Below, piece after piece: positions 1 to 10,428 of a stretch of DNA of 36,442 nucleotides (position 1 is the first letter of the stretch; every line of letters starts with the position of its first letter). Under the pieces are notes generated by a model, which was given only the letters and a program-made list of their open reading frames with translations, made no database searches and was not told the DNA's origin. This stretch comes from Bradyrhizobium sp. NAS96.2 (GTDB lineage: Bacteria > Pseudomonadota > Alphaproteobacteria > Rhizobiales > Xanthobacteraceae). Location: positions 1 through 36,442 of the forward strand of contig NZ_LGHK01000181.1 of assembly GCF_001908235.1 (NCBI RefSeq), read 5' to 3'. A program made the translations under genes and the position numbers.

Positions 1-118
1 GCATGATCAATCAGGGAAAGCCGTCCCCGCCTTCCGGCTCCCCTGCAAATCAGAAACGAAGGCGACAGATCACGAGCTACAAAAACACGACATCTTCACC
101 CGCTACGGACAGCCGCCC

Positions 119-175
119 TGCCGAATGCCGGCAGCCGCCAGCTCCCTTGCATGGGGTTGTTTTTCAATATTTTGG
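119..175. repeat. Dispersed repeat, copy 1
   Basis: This stretch recurs in the same orientation at 19087-19142. The most conserved core is TTGCATGGGGTTGTTTT followed by an AT-rich ATATTT, with TGCCGAA and GCCGGCAG upstream. It lies in the gene-free first 202 bases, downstream of the minus-strand ABC ATPase gene. I see no gene in 1-202. The two copies show it is a repeat; its function is unknown. Confidence 0.7.
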
Positions 176-202
176 CCGCGCACCTGCGGTGGCGGGTTCG
201 CC

Positions 203-2757
<2,555 letters not shown>

Positions 2758-2770
2758 TTGGGATCCGTCG

Positions 2771-3646
2771 TCATTCGCGGCCCTGCGTGCCGAGCAGGCC
2801 ATGCGGTCGGAGCACGAGCACGAGCGTCATCGCCGCGAACAGCATGACGTAGGCGTAACCGGGGTTGAACATCGAGGTGATGCTGATGATCTCGCCGGCG
2901 ATCAGCCCGCCGAGGATCGCGCCGGGAAACGAGCCGACGCCGCCGATCACCACCACCACGAAGGTCTCGACCAGGATGTCGTCGCCGACACCCGGCGTCA
3001 GCGACACCACCGGCGCGTTGATGATGCCGGCGAAGCCCGCGGCCATCGCGCCGATGCCGAACACGATCATGAAGACGCGGTAGACGTTGATGCCGAGCGA
3101 ATCGACCATCACCGAATCCTCGATGCCGGCGCGCACGATCATGCCGAGCCGGGTGCGATAGAGGATCAGGAACAATCCGCCGAGCGCGACCGCGACGATG
3201 CCGACGACGGCGAGCCGGTAGGTCGGGTAGAACAGGAAGCCGAGCGAGGTGATGCCCTGCAGCAGCGCCGGTGGCGGCACCACCTGCGACTGGCTGGTGA
3301 AGATCAGCCGGACGATCTCGACGAAGCAGATGCCGAGGCCGAAGGTCACCAGCAGCTGGTCCTCATGCGGGCGATGGTAGAAGTGGCGGATGATGATCCG
3401 CTCCATCGCCACCCCGAGCACCATCACGAACAGCGAGCCCGCGATGACCGCAAGAATGAATGAGCCGGTGTAGGAATAGGCCACGTATCCGGCGTAGCCG
3501 CCGATCATGAACATGGCGCCGTGGGCGAGGTTGAGCACCCCGAGCGTGCCGTAGATGATCGTCAGCCCGGAGCTGATCAGCGCGAGCAGCGCGCCGAGCG
3601 CCAGCCCGTTGAAAAGTTGCGAGACGAAATTTGGCCAGTTGATCAT
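2771..3646 (-). CDS. HAAT-family ABC transporter permease (LivH type)
   Basis: This 291-residue integral membrane protein is the second membrane subunit of the importer. It has the LivH hallmark segment GLTIIYGTLGVLNLAHGAMFMIGGY near the N terminus (shown here only in part by its key residues GVLNLAHG), an EAA-like loop around GIEDSVMVDSLGIN, and a conserved C-terminal VVIGGVGSFPGAILGG. About eight hydrophobic segments can be seen. It lies between the binding-protein gene (102-base gap) and the fused permease-ATPase (13-base gap), in the usual operon order. It should pair with the LivM half of the fusion to form the translocation channel. Confidence 0.93.
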   Translation of the reverse strand: MINWPNFVSQLFNGLALGALLALISSGLTIIYGTLGVLNLAHGAMFMIGGYAGYVAYSYTGSFILAVIAGSLFVMVLGVAMERIIIRHFYHRPHEDQLLVTFGLGICFVEIVRLIFTSQSQVVPPPALLQGITSLGFLFYPTYRLAVVGIVAVALGGLFLILYRTRLGMIVRAGIEDSVMVDSLGINVYRVFMIVFGIGAMAAGFAGIINAPVVSLTPGVGDDILVETFVVVVIGGVGSFPGAILGGLIAGEIISITSMFNPGYAYVMLFAAMTLVLVLRPHGLLGTQGRE

Positions 3647-3749
3647 GGCGTGCGTTCAGTTGGCCCGGTCAATGGAGGATACGTTCCGACACAAAGCGGC
3701 GCCGCGGATCGGGTCGCCCCGCCCACGGCGCCGAGTCGTCCCACGTCGA

Positions 3750-5105
3750 TCAGGTGTAGTCGCCGAGATGGCAGCCGAACGCGTCCGGCTTCTGCATGAG
3801 GCCGTCGCCGGGGACGATCTCGACCACCTCGTAATAATCCTCCTTGTTCTTCATCTCCTTTTCCATCTTGCCGCGGACGATGATGACGGGGCGGACGCAC
3901 TGGTGATCCTCGGGACGATAATGCACGTCGCCGACCAGCGAGGGGATGGTCTCGCCCTTCTCATAGGCCTTGATGACATCGGGCGGATAGAAGCTGCCGG
4001 CTTCCTCGACCATGCGGGCCCAGTGCGCGAAGCTGACATAGGCGTTCTCGGCGCCCCATTCCGGCTTGTAGCCGAACTTCTTCTCGAAGGTGTCGTTGAA
4101 CAGCTTGGCCAGCGGATACTTGTCCTCGATGGTCCACCAGTAATCCGTCGCGGCGTAGACGCCCTGCATCAGGCCGCCGGTCTCGCGGGCGATGAACGGC
4201 ACCTGGTAGGGCACCACGAGCTTCATCCTGTCGAGCACGCCGAACTGCTTGGCCTGCTGCGTCGACAGCACGGCGTCGTGGCCCCAGTTGACGTTGATCA
4301 GCACGTCGGCGCCGGAATTGGCGACATTCAGCAGGTACGACGAATAGTCGGGGGCGCCGAGCGGCGACACTTGATTGGTGACCGTCGTCCAGCCCGCCTG
4401 GGCGAGGAAGTCCTGCATCGACTTGGTCACGGTGTGGCCGTAGGTGTAGTCCGGCGTCAGGTAGGCGGCTTTCTTGCCCTTGCCGAACTGCTTGATCAGC
4501 ACCGGCGCGATCGCCGCCGCCGCGGTCTGGCCGAAGAAATTCTGGCGGAAGCCGTAGCGCACGCAATCCTTGCCGGTGGTGTCGTTGGAGCCGGAGATGC
4601 CGCAGACGAAGATCACCTTCTCGCGCTGCGCCAGCTTGTTCAGCGCGACCGCGACCGCGCTCGACGTGCCGCCGGTGATCATCACCGCCTTGTTCTCCGA
4701 GATGAAGCGCTGCTGCGCCTGCACGGCCTCGTTCGGCTTCGCCGCGGAATCCGCCACGCCGTACTTCAATTCCTTGCCGAGCACGCCCTTGCTGGTCTTC
4801 GGCGAGATCTTCTTGATCAGCTCGTGGCCGCTGTTGATGTGCTCGATCGCGAGCTGATAGCCCTTCAATTCATCCTCGCCCTGCACCGCGTAGGTGCCGG
4901 TGCGCGGCACCGAGATGCCGATGAAGGCGGAGGACCCGGACGTGCCGGCGGGAAAGGTCCCGATCGCCGGCTTGTCTTCGCCGAATGCCCGCGATGCGAT
5001 CGAGGCCGGCAGCACGGTGCCGCCGATCAGGCCGGCGCCGGCTTGCAGCAGGGTGCGACGCGAGACGTTGAATGCGCTGCCCGGCCGAAAATCTTTGGTG
5101 CTCAT
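3750..5105 (-). CDS. HAAT-family ABC transporter periplasmic substrate-binding protein
   Basis: This 451-residue protein is the periplasmic receptor of the operon and its first gene. The N terminus has a twin-arginine-type signal: SRRTLLQAG, then a hydrophobic run ending near ASRAFGED, which implies export in folded form. The mature part is a type I periplasmic-binding fold (Peripla_BP_5/6), with FIGISVPRTGTYAVQG early on and an ITGGTSSAVAVA segment. A GGAGGA ribosome site lies nine bases before the ATG. The C-terminal stretch after about 390 (DVHYRPEDHQ, then VIIVRGKMEKEM) is typical of the amide/urea/branched-chain group. The ligand cannot be assigned from sequence alone. Confidence 0.92.
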   Translation of the reverse strand: MSTKDFRPGSAFNVSRRTLLQAGAGLIGGTVLPASIASRAFGEDKPAIGTFPAGTSGSSAFIGISVPRTGTYAVQGEDELKGYQLAIEHINSGHELIKKISPKTSKGVLGKELKYGVADSAAKPNEAVQAQQRFISENKAVMITGGTSSAVAVALNKLAQREKVIFVCGISGSNDTTGKDCVRYGFRQNFFGQTAAAAIAPVLIKQFGKGKKAAYLTPDYTYGHTVTKSMQDFLAQAGWTTVTNQVSPLGAPDYSSYLLNVANSGADVLINVNWGHDAVLSTQQAKQFGVLDRMKLVVPYQVPFIARETGGLMQGVYAATDYWWTIEDKYPLAKLFNDTFEKKFGYKPEWGAENAYVSFAHWARMVEEAGSFYPPDVIKAYEKGETIPSLVGDVHYRPEDHQCVRPVIIVRGKMEKEMKNKEDYYEVVEIVPGDGLMQKPDAFGCHLGDYT

Positions 5106-5265
5106 CGCTCGGTATCCTCCAATTATATTGATTGTTGGCGCGCATGTTCATTGGTCGCCGGATCGGATCGATCGGCGGCTGGATGCGCCGGCTGCGATGC
5201 AGCAGCCCGTCACAGCTACAATTCCCCACCGGGATATTTAGTCAATGTCACCTTTCGTCGAATCA

Positions 5266-5301
5266 TATCGTCCTACGATAGAATTAATATCGTTCCACGA
5301 T
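5266..5301. promoter_or_regulatory. Pair of operator-like inverted repeats
   Basis: Two near-identical inverted repeats lie between the divergent binding-protein gene and the alpha-CTD-like gene. The first is TATCGT-CCT-ACGATA (5266-5280, six-base arms). The second is ATCGT-TCC-ACGAT (5289-5301, five-base arms). Their centres are 22 bases apart, about two helical turns, so a dimeric regulator could bind both on one face. The arrangement is what is expected for an operator of one or both flanking genes. The regulator is unknown. Confidence 0.5.
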
Positions 5302-5349
5302 GTATCGAGGGTTTACCGTCCGGGTGCGGGTCCTGTAAGTGAGGGGGCG

Positions 5350-5838
5350 ATGATCCAGGAGCCTTCAAGTCGCAGCGCAAATACCGCGGAGCACGCCGTC
5401 ACCGCGGACGGCGGCGCCGAGCCATCGGGCGGCCTGAGCATCCGCGCGATGAACGTCCTGAAGGAGTTGTCGGTGGAACTGACCGACGACGTGCCGCCGA
5501 AGGTCGGCTGGACGCCGCCGGACGATCTGCTGCGCCTGCTCACCGCGCGCCATCTTGCGACGGCGCGAAATTGCGGGCGGCAGACCATGCGCGAGATCAT
5601 CGATTGGGCCGCCTCGCGTGGGATCTCGATCCCGGCGCCGCATCATACCGGCAAGTCGCTATCCGAAGTCTGGGGTGGCCTGGTCGAGCGGGCCTCGGCC
5701 GGGCATCTCACCAAGAGCGAGATCACCGAGGCGCTGGAGAAGTCGATCCGCCGCCGCAGCCCGCGGATTCCGGTCGCCTTCCAGATCGTGCTCCTGAAGA
5801 TATTGAGTTCGAGCTACGATCACTGGCCGCAGCCGTGA
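5350..5838 (+). CDS. Free-standing RNA polymerase alpha-CTD-like protein
   Basis: This 162-residue hypothetical protein has no obvious family name. Residues about 29-95 resemble the C-terminal domain of the RNA polymerase alpha subunit. LSIRAMNVLKEL parallels the alpha helix that carries Arg265 and Asn268, and ARNCGRQTMREIIDWAASRG parallels the helix-hairpin-helix with Gly296 and Glu302. By this alignment Arg32, Asn35, Gly76 and Glu82 are kept, while Lys298 and Ser299 become Gln78 and Thr79. The loop between the two parts is about 13 residues longer than in E. coli alpha. A basic C-terminal half (about 100-162) has no recognised fold. I chose the ATG at 5350 because GAGGGGG lies just upstream; the frame opens earlier at 5245 without such a site. 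It is divergent from the ABC operon and could regulate it, but that is inference. Confidence 0.75.
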   Translation: MIQEPSSRSANTAEHAVTADGGAEPSGGLSIRAMNVLKELSVELTDDVPPKVGWTPPDDLLRLLTARHLATARNCGRQTMREIIDWAASRGISIPAPHHTGKSLSEVWGGLVERASAGHLTKSEITEALEKSIRRRSPRIPVAFQIVLLKILSSSYDHWPQP

Positions 5839-5984
5839 TCTTGCCGGACGGCTCGGCGCGACAGTCAAACCGTTGAAAACATAAGTGCAAAGGCTGCCGG
5901 TAGGATGGTCCGCCCGGCTCGGGCTTGCTAGCGTCGCGCAGGCTTCTGCCGTCCGGCGGAGCGAACCAGCGACGGGACGACGGC

Positions 5985-6455
5985 ATGCCTCAAGCCAAGC
6001 AGCGACGAACGCCAGGCACGACCGCGAAACGAAACGCGGTGGCCGCGACGGTGGACTACCGGGCCCTGGCGCAGTTTCGCTTCGAGCTGCGGACGTTTCT
6101 CGCGTTCAGCGAAGAGGGGGCCCGCAAGGCCGGGCTGACGCCGCAGCAGCATCAGGCGCTGCTCGGGATCAAGGGCTTCGTCGAGCCCGGCCCTCCCAGC
6201 GTCGGCGACATCGCCCGGTTTCTGCTGATACGGCACCATTCCGCCGTCGAATTGATGAATCGCATGGCCAAGCTCGGGCTGATCAGCCGGGTCACCGATC
6301 CCGAGGACGGCAGGCGGGTTCAGCTCAAGCTGACGGCGAAGGGCGAGCAGAAGCTGCAGGCCATCTCGAAGAAGAACATCGAAGAGCTGCGCCGCGCCGC
6401 GAGCCCGGCATTGCGCCGCTTGCTGAGATCCTCACCACAGCCCGGCGAGCCGTAA
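5985..6455 (+). CDS. MarR-family transcriptional regulator
   Basis: This 156-residue winged-helix DNA-binding protein has the MarR layout. An N-terminal dimerisation helix (YRALAQFRFELRTFLAFSE) is followed by the helix-turn-helix around SVGDIARFLLIRHHSAVELM and the wing ISRVTDPEDGRRVQLKLT (DxRxxxxxLT signature). The start is the ATG at 5985, with GGGACGA upstream; an earlier in-frame start at 5925 would only add a low-complexity extension. It is a single gene, convergent with prfA. No linked operator or target operon is evident, so its ligand and regulon are unknown. Confidence 0.9.
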   Translation: MPQAKQRRTPGTTAKRNAVAATVDYRALAQFRFELRTFLAFSEEGARKAGLTPQQHQALLGIKGFVEPGPPSVGDIARFLLIRHHSAVELMNRMAKLGLISRVTDPEDGRRVQLKLTAKGEQKLQAISKKNIEELRRAASPALRRLLRSSPQPGEP

Positions 6456-6472
6456 GCGGCCGCGCGCGTTAG

Positions 6473-6530
6473 AGCGTTTTCGAGCGAAGTGGATACCGGT
6501 TCGCGTGAAGAAAACGCGTCAAGACAAAAA
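6473..6530. repeat. Dispersed palindromic repeat, family with arms GCGTTTTC/GAAAACGC, copy 1
   Basis: This 58-base unit begins AGCGTTTTCGAGCGAAGTGG and contains the arms GCGTTTTC and GAAAACGC, with an inner GCGAA/TTCGC pair. The same unit occurs in reverse orientation at 14896-14955 with few differences. Here it lies between the convergent marR and prfA genes and abuts the palindrome at 6532-6574. The cruciform or hairpin form could act as a bidirectional terminator. Confidence 0.8.
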
Positions 6531-6531
6531 C

Positions 6532-6574
6532 CTAGAGTCCCGTTCCGATTCCATCGGAACGGGAAAGGCTCTAG
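6532..6574. terminator. Perfect hairpin between convergent marR and prfA
   Basis: CCCGTTCCGAT (6539-6549) and ATCGGAACGGG (6553-6563) form an 11-bp perfect stem with a TCC loop. It is bracketed by CTAGAG (6532-6537) and CTCTAG (6569-6574). The right-hand CTAG contains the TAG stop codon of prfA, so the repeat reaches into the gene end. There is no long T-run, so intrinsic termination is plausible but not certain. Confidence 0.55.
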
Positions 6575-7650
6575 GCCGCCGCGCCCTGCGCAGCGAGCTG
6601 CGCGGCCTGGTGCTCCGTGGTCAGCGCATCGATCAGTTCGCCGAGCGCCTCGCCCGCGATCACCTGCGGCAGCTTGTAGAGCGTCAAATTGATGCGGTGG
6701 TCGGTGACTCTCCCTTGCGGGAAGTTGTAGGTGCGGATGCGCTCGGAGCGGTCGCCGGAGCCGACCTTCTCCTTGCGGTCGGCGGAGCGCGCGGCCTCGA
6801 CGCGCTGGCGCTCGGCGTCGTAGATGCGCGAGCGCAGGATGTTCATCGCCGACGCCCGGTTTTTGTGCTGCGAGCGGCTGTCTTGCATCATCACCACGAT
6901 GCCGGTCGGCAGATGGGTGATGCGGATTGCGGACTCGGTCTTGTTGACGTGCTGACCGCCGGCGCCGCCGGCGCGCATGGTTTCGATCCGCAGATCCGTG
7001 TCCTTGATGTCGACGTCGACGTCCTCGACTTCGGGCAGCACGGCGACGGTTGCGGCCGAGGTGTGGATGCGGCCCTGCGTCTCGGTGTCGGGCACGCGCT
7101 GCACCCGGTGCACGCCGGATTCGAATTTCAGCTTGGCGAAGGCGCCGCGGCCCTGCACCTCGGCGATGATTTCCTTGTAGCCGCCGACGGTGCCCTCGCT
7201 CGCCGAGATCACCTCGACCTTCCAGCCCTGCAAGGCCGCGAAGCGCTCATACATCCGGAACAGGTCGCCGGCGAACAGCGAGGCCTCGTCGCCACCGGTG
7301 CCGGCGCGGATTTCCAGCATCACGTTGCGGTCGTCCATCGCATCCTTCGGCAGCAGCGCGATCCGGATCTGCTGCTCGAGCTCGCCGATGCGCGCCTGCA
7401 ACGTCTCCAGCTCGGCCTCCGCCATGCTGCGCATCTCGGCGTCGGTCCCCGCGTCCGCCAGCATCGCCTCGGTGTCGGCGAGTTCGGTGCGAGCGGAGCG
7501 ATAGAGCTTCACCGCGTCGATCAGCGGATTGAGCTCGGCGAGCTCGCGCGTGATCGCAACGTATCGATCGGACTTCACCTCGCCGAGCAGCTCGGCCTCG
7601 AGCGAGGCATGATGGGCGAGCAGGACGTCGAGTTTGGCTTCGGGTAGCAT
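6571..7650 (-). CDS. prfA: Peptide chain release factor 1
   Basis: RF1 recognises UAA and UAG stop codons on the ribosome and triggers peptide release. The protein has the standard 359 residues. The codon-recognition tripeptide PxT is PDT at about 187-189 (in VQRVPDTETQGRIHTS), and the catalytic GGQ is at about 231-233 (AGGAGGQHVNKTESAIRIT). The start is the ATG at 7650, giving the usual MLPEAKLD N terminus; the frame opens earlier at 7746, inside ptsP. It lies 67 bases after ptsP and is probably cotranscribed. The gene ends in TAG, a stop that RF1 itself must read. The RF1 methylase gene prmC, often directly downstream of prfA, is not next to it here. Confidence 0.97.
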   Translation of the reverse strand: MLPEAKLDVLLAHHASLEAELLGEVKSDRYVAITRELAELNPLIDAVKLYRSARTELADTEAMLADAGTDAEMRSMAEAELETLQARIGELEQQIRIALLPKDAMDDRNVMLEIRAGTGGDEASLFAGDLFRMYERFAALQGWKVEVISASEGTVGGYKEIIAEVQGRGAFAKLKFESGVHRVQRVPDTETQGRIHTSAATVAVLPEVEDVDVDIKDTDLRIETMRAGGAGGQHVNKTESAIRITHLPTGIVVMMQDSRSQHKNRASAMNILRSRIYDAERQRVEAARSADRKEKVGSGDRSERIRTYNFPQGRVTDHRINLTLYKLPQVIAGEALGELIDALTTEHQAAQLAAQGAAA

Positions 7651-7717
7651 GGCGGTATCTCGAATTTGCTGGAGGCGCGAAGGGCGCAAAGGGGCGATAG
7701 CGGCGACGGCAGCGTCG

Positions 7718-9985
7718 CTACAAGGCCAGCCCCTCGGTTTCCGCAAACTTCGTCAGCGCCTCGCGGATCGAGACGCTGCCGACCGGCGCGTCCAGCAGCG
7801 GATTGATCATCGCCTCCGCCTTCCCGGCGTCGAGGTCGAGGATCATCGCCTTGACCGGGCCGTGCGCGGTCGCCGACAGCGACAGCGAGCGATAGCCGAG
7901 TGCAATCAGCGCCAGCGCGCCGATCGGCTTCGAGGCCATCTCGCCGCACAGCGAGGCGGCCTTCTTCGCCGCCTTGGCCTTGCGCACGATGTCGCGCAGC
8001 GCGCGCAGGATCGGCGCCGACAGGATGTCGAAGCGCTCGGAGACCTTGGCATTGCCGCGGTCGACCGCGAACAGGAACTGGAACAGGTCGTTGGAGCCGA
8101 CCGAGACGAAGTCGACCTTCTTCAGGAGCTCGTCGAGCTGGTAGAGCAGCGCCGGCACCTCGACCATGGTGCCGATATCGATCCGCTCGGGCAGCGAATG
8201 GCCGTGCTGGCGCAGATAGGTCAGCTCGCGCTCGACGATCGCCTTGGCCTGATCGAATTCGGCGATGTCGGAGATCATCGGGAACATGATCTTCAGCGCG
8301 CGGCCGCCGCCGGCGCGCAGCAGCGCGCGGATCTGGCCGCGCAGCAGGCCGGGGCGGTCGAGGCCGAGCCGGATCGCGCGCCAGCCGAGCGCGGGATTTT
8401 CCTCGACCACGGTCTCCATATAGGGCAGCGCCTTGTCGCCGCCGATGTCGAGCGTGCGGAAGGTGACGGGCTTGGAGCCCGCGGCGTCGAGCACAGTGCG
8501 GTACAGCGCGAGCTGGTCGCTCGAGCGCGGCAGGTTCGGGCTCACCATGAACTGCAATTCGGTGCGGAACAGGCCGATGCCGGCGCTGCCGGTGTCGTCG
8601 ATATGCGGCAGGTCGATGGTCAGGCCGGCATTGATCAGGAGCTCGATCGGCTGGCCGTCCTTGGTCACGCAGGGCTTGTCGCGCAGCGCCGAATATTGCG
8701 CCTGCCGCCGCGCCCGGAACCGGACGCGCTCGGCATAGGCCGATTCGATCTCGGTCGACGGGCGGACATAGATCTCGCCGGAGATGCCGTCGACGATGAT
8801 GGCATCGCCGGGGTCGGCGATGCCCGGTGCGTTCGGCACCTCGCCGACCGCGGGAATGCCGAGCGCGCGCGCCACGATCGAGACGTGGGAGTTCGCGGTG
8901 CCTTCCTCCAGGACCAGGCCGCGCAGCCGCTTGCGGTCATAGTCGAGCAGCGCCGCCGGGCCCATCGCGCGGGCGATCAGGATGGCATTGTCGGGCAGCT
9001 GCTCGCGCGACGGCGCATGGTCCTGGCCGACCAGTTGCCGCATCAGACGATGGCCGAGATCTTCCAGGTCGTGCAACCGGTCGCGCAGATACGGATCGGT
9101 CGAGCGCAGCATGCGCGCGCGGGTGTCGGACTGCACGCGTTCGACGGCGGCTTCCGCGGTGAGGCCGGTGGCGACCGCCTCATGCAGCTTGTGCGACCAG
9201 CCCTGGTCGTTGGCGAACATGCGGTAGGCTTCGAGCACCTCGCGGTGCTCGCCGCCGTCGGCGACGTCGCCGCGCTCCAGCATGCGGTCGAGGTCGGCGC
9301 GCAGATTGGCGAGCGCGGTGTCGAGCCGCTTGATCTCCTTCGGCAGGTCCTCGGCGATATAGTTGGTGATGACGACGCGCGGCTCGTGCAGCACGACATG
9401 GCCGAGCGCGATGCCGTCGGAGAGCACTGCACCGGTCTTGTGCAGCGAGTGCCGCGCGGCGGGTTCGGCGCCCGGCTGCGCCAGCGCGGCAAGCTCGCCG
9501 GAGGCGATCATCTCCGCCAGCACCATGGCGGTGGTCTGCAGCGCCTCGACCTCTTCCTCGACATAGGTGCGCTTGGCGCGGTTCTGCACCACGAGCACGC
9601 CGAGCGTGTTGCCGGCGCGCAGGATCGGCACGCCGAGGAACGAGTGGTAGGCCTCTTCGCCGGTCTCCGGGCGGTAGGCGAAGGCCGGATGGCTTTGCGC
9701 GTCGGACAGATTGAGCGGCGTTGCCTCGCTGGCGACGAGGCCGACCAGGCCCTCATGCGCGCTCAGCACGGTGCGGTGCACGGCGTCGCGGTTCAGACCT
9801 TCGGTGGCGTAGAGTTCGAGGGTGTTGTCGATGCGCAGCACGTAGCAGGAGCAGACCTCGGCCACCATGTTGGCCGCGATCAGCACCACGATCTTGTCGA
9901 GGCGCTCCTGGGCGGAGACTTGCTCCGCCATGGTTTCGCGGAGCCGTCTCAACAGGATGCGTGGGCCTCCCGACGCGCTCCGCAT
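7718..9985 (-). CDS. ptsP: Phosphoenolpyruvate-protein phosphotransferase PtsP (EI-Ntr)
   Basis: EI-Ntr takes phosphate from phosphoenolpyruvate and passes it to NPr, heading the nitrogen phosphotransfer chain that senses carbon and nitrogen status in the cytoplasm. The 755-residue protein has an N-terminal GAF domain (about 20-165), then the enzyme I N-terminal domain with the active-site histidine in TANSHVSIVARALGIPA (His367 by my count). The C-terminal PEP-binding barrel follows, with RTELQFM, GSNDLFQF and SLCGEMAS. The ATG at 9985 is preceded by GGGGAGGGA; earlier in-frame starts lack this. The lysC-ptsP-prfA order is, from memory, conserved in Rhizobiales, but here a repeat-bearing gap of 443 bases separates ptsP from lysC. 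Confidence 0.96.
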   Translation of the reverse strand: MRSASGGPRILLRRLRETMAEQVSAQERLDKIVVLIAANMVAEVCSCYVLRIDNTLELYATEGLNRDAVHRTVLSAHEGLVGLVASEATPLNLSDAQSHPAFAYRPETGEEAYHSFLGVPILRAGNTLGVLVVQNRAKRTYVEEEVEALQTTAMVLAEMIASGELAALAQPGAEPAARHSLHKTGAVLSDGIALGHVVLHEPRVVITNYIAEDLPKEIKRLDTALANLRADLDRMLERGDVADGGEHREVLEAYRMFANDQGWSHKLHEAVATGLTAEAAVERVQSDTRARMLRSTDPYLRDRLHDLEDLGHRLMRQLVGQDHAPSREQLPDNAILIARAMGPAALLDYDRKRLRGLVLEEGTANSHVSIVARALGIPAVGEVPNAPGIADPGDAIIVDGISGEIYVRPSTEIESAYAERVRFRARRQAQYSALRDKPCVTKDGQPIELLINAGLTIDLPHIDDTGSAGIGLFRTELQFMVSPNLPRSSDQLALYRTVLDAAGSKPVTFRTLDIGGDKALPYMETVVEENPALGWRAIRLGLDRPGLLRGQIRALLRAGGGRALKIMFPMISDIAEFDQAKAIVERELTYLRQHGHSLPERIDIGTMVEVPALLYQLDELLKKVDFVSVGSNDLFQFLFAVDRGNAKVSERFDILSAPILRALRDIVRKAKAAKKAASLCGEMASKPIGALALIALGYRSLSLSATAHGPVKAMILDLDAGKAEAMINPLLDAPVGSVSIREALTKFAETEGLAL

Positions 9986-10293
9986 TTGCTTCAGTCCCTC
10001 CCCACGAGGCCGGCGCACCGGGCCGGCCGGCCGCTGGCGCAAAACTCGTCAAAAACAACAATTTTAGTCATTCGGCGTGCCGCTCGCGCCAGTTCCCGCC
10101 GATTCGCGGTCACTAAAACTGTGCCACAGTTTGCGACAGCCTACCTGACTGGCCGTATAGCCAATCGAGGCTCGCTTTGCCAAGCAAAACGCCTGCCAGT
10201 AGCAAATAACGTCTGCGTCAGCCCAATGCTGCGCCCGCTAAGAGAAATTCTAACTCCGGGGCAGGGGTAGTGGAGCACGGCTCCCGCTTCTCC
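9986..10293. other. Gene-free leader upstream of ptsP
   Basis: This part of the 443-base gap between lysC and ptsP holds no credible gene. It includes the AT-richer stretch around 10060-10150, compatible with a ptsP promoter on the minus strand, but I cannot place clear -35 and -10 boxes. The rest of the gap is the palindromic repeat at 10294-10402. Confidence 0.4.
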
Positions 10294-10402
10294 CCGTCAT
10301 TCCGGGGCTCGCGAAGCGAGAGCCCGGAATCCATTCATCCGCAAAACCCGCGGCCCGATGGATTCCGGGCTCGCGCCAAGAGGCGCGCCCCGGAATCACG
10401 GA
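10294..10402. repeat. Long dispersed palindromic repeat (lysC-ptsP gap)
   Basis: The left arm starts CCGTCATTCCGGGGCTCGCG and runs to GGAATCCAT. The right arm starts ATGGATTCCGGGCTCGCG and runs to CCCCGGAATCACGG. Each arm also contains its own inverted segment (CCGGGGCTCGC with GCGAGAGCCCGG on the left), giving a cruciform-like structure. It lies 27 bases after the lysC stop, so it could terminate or attenuate lysC transcription before ptsP. Similar repeats are very common in Bradyrhizobium genomes (recalled, not searched). Confidence 0.8.
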
Positions 10403-10428
10403 GGAGGGCCTCCGCCTGCCGTTGACCC

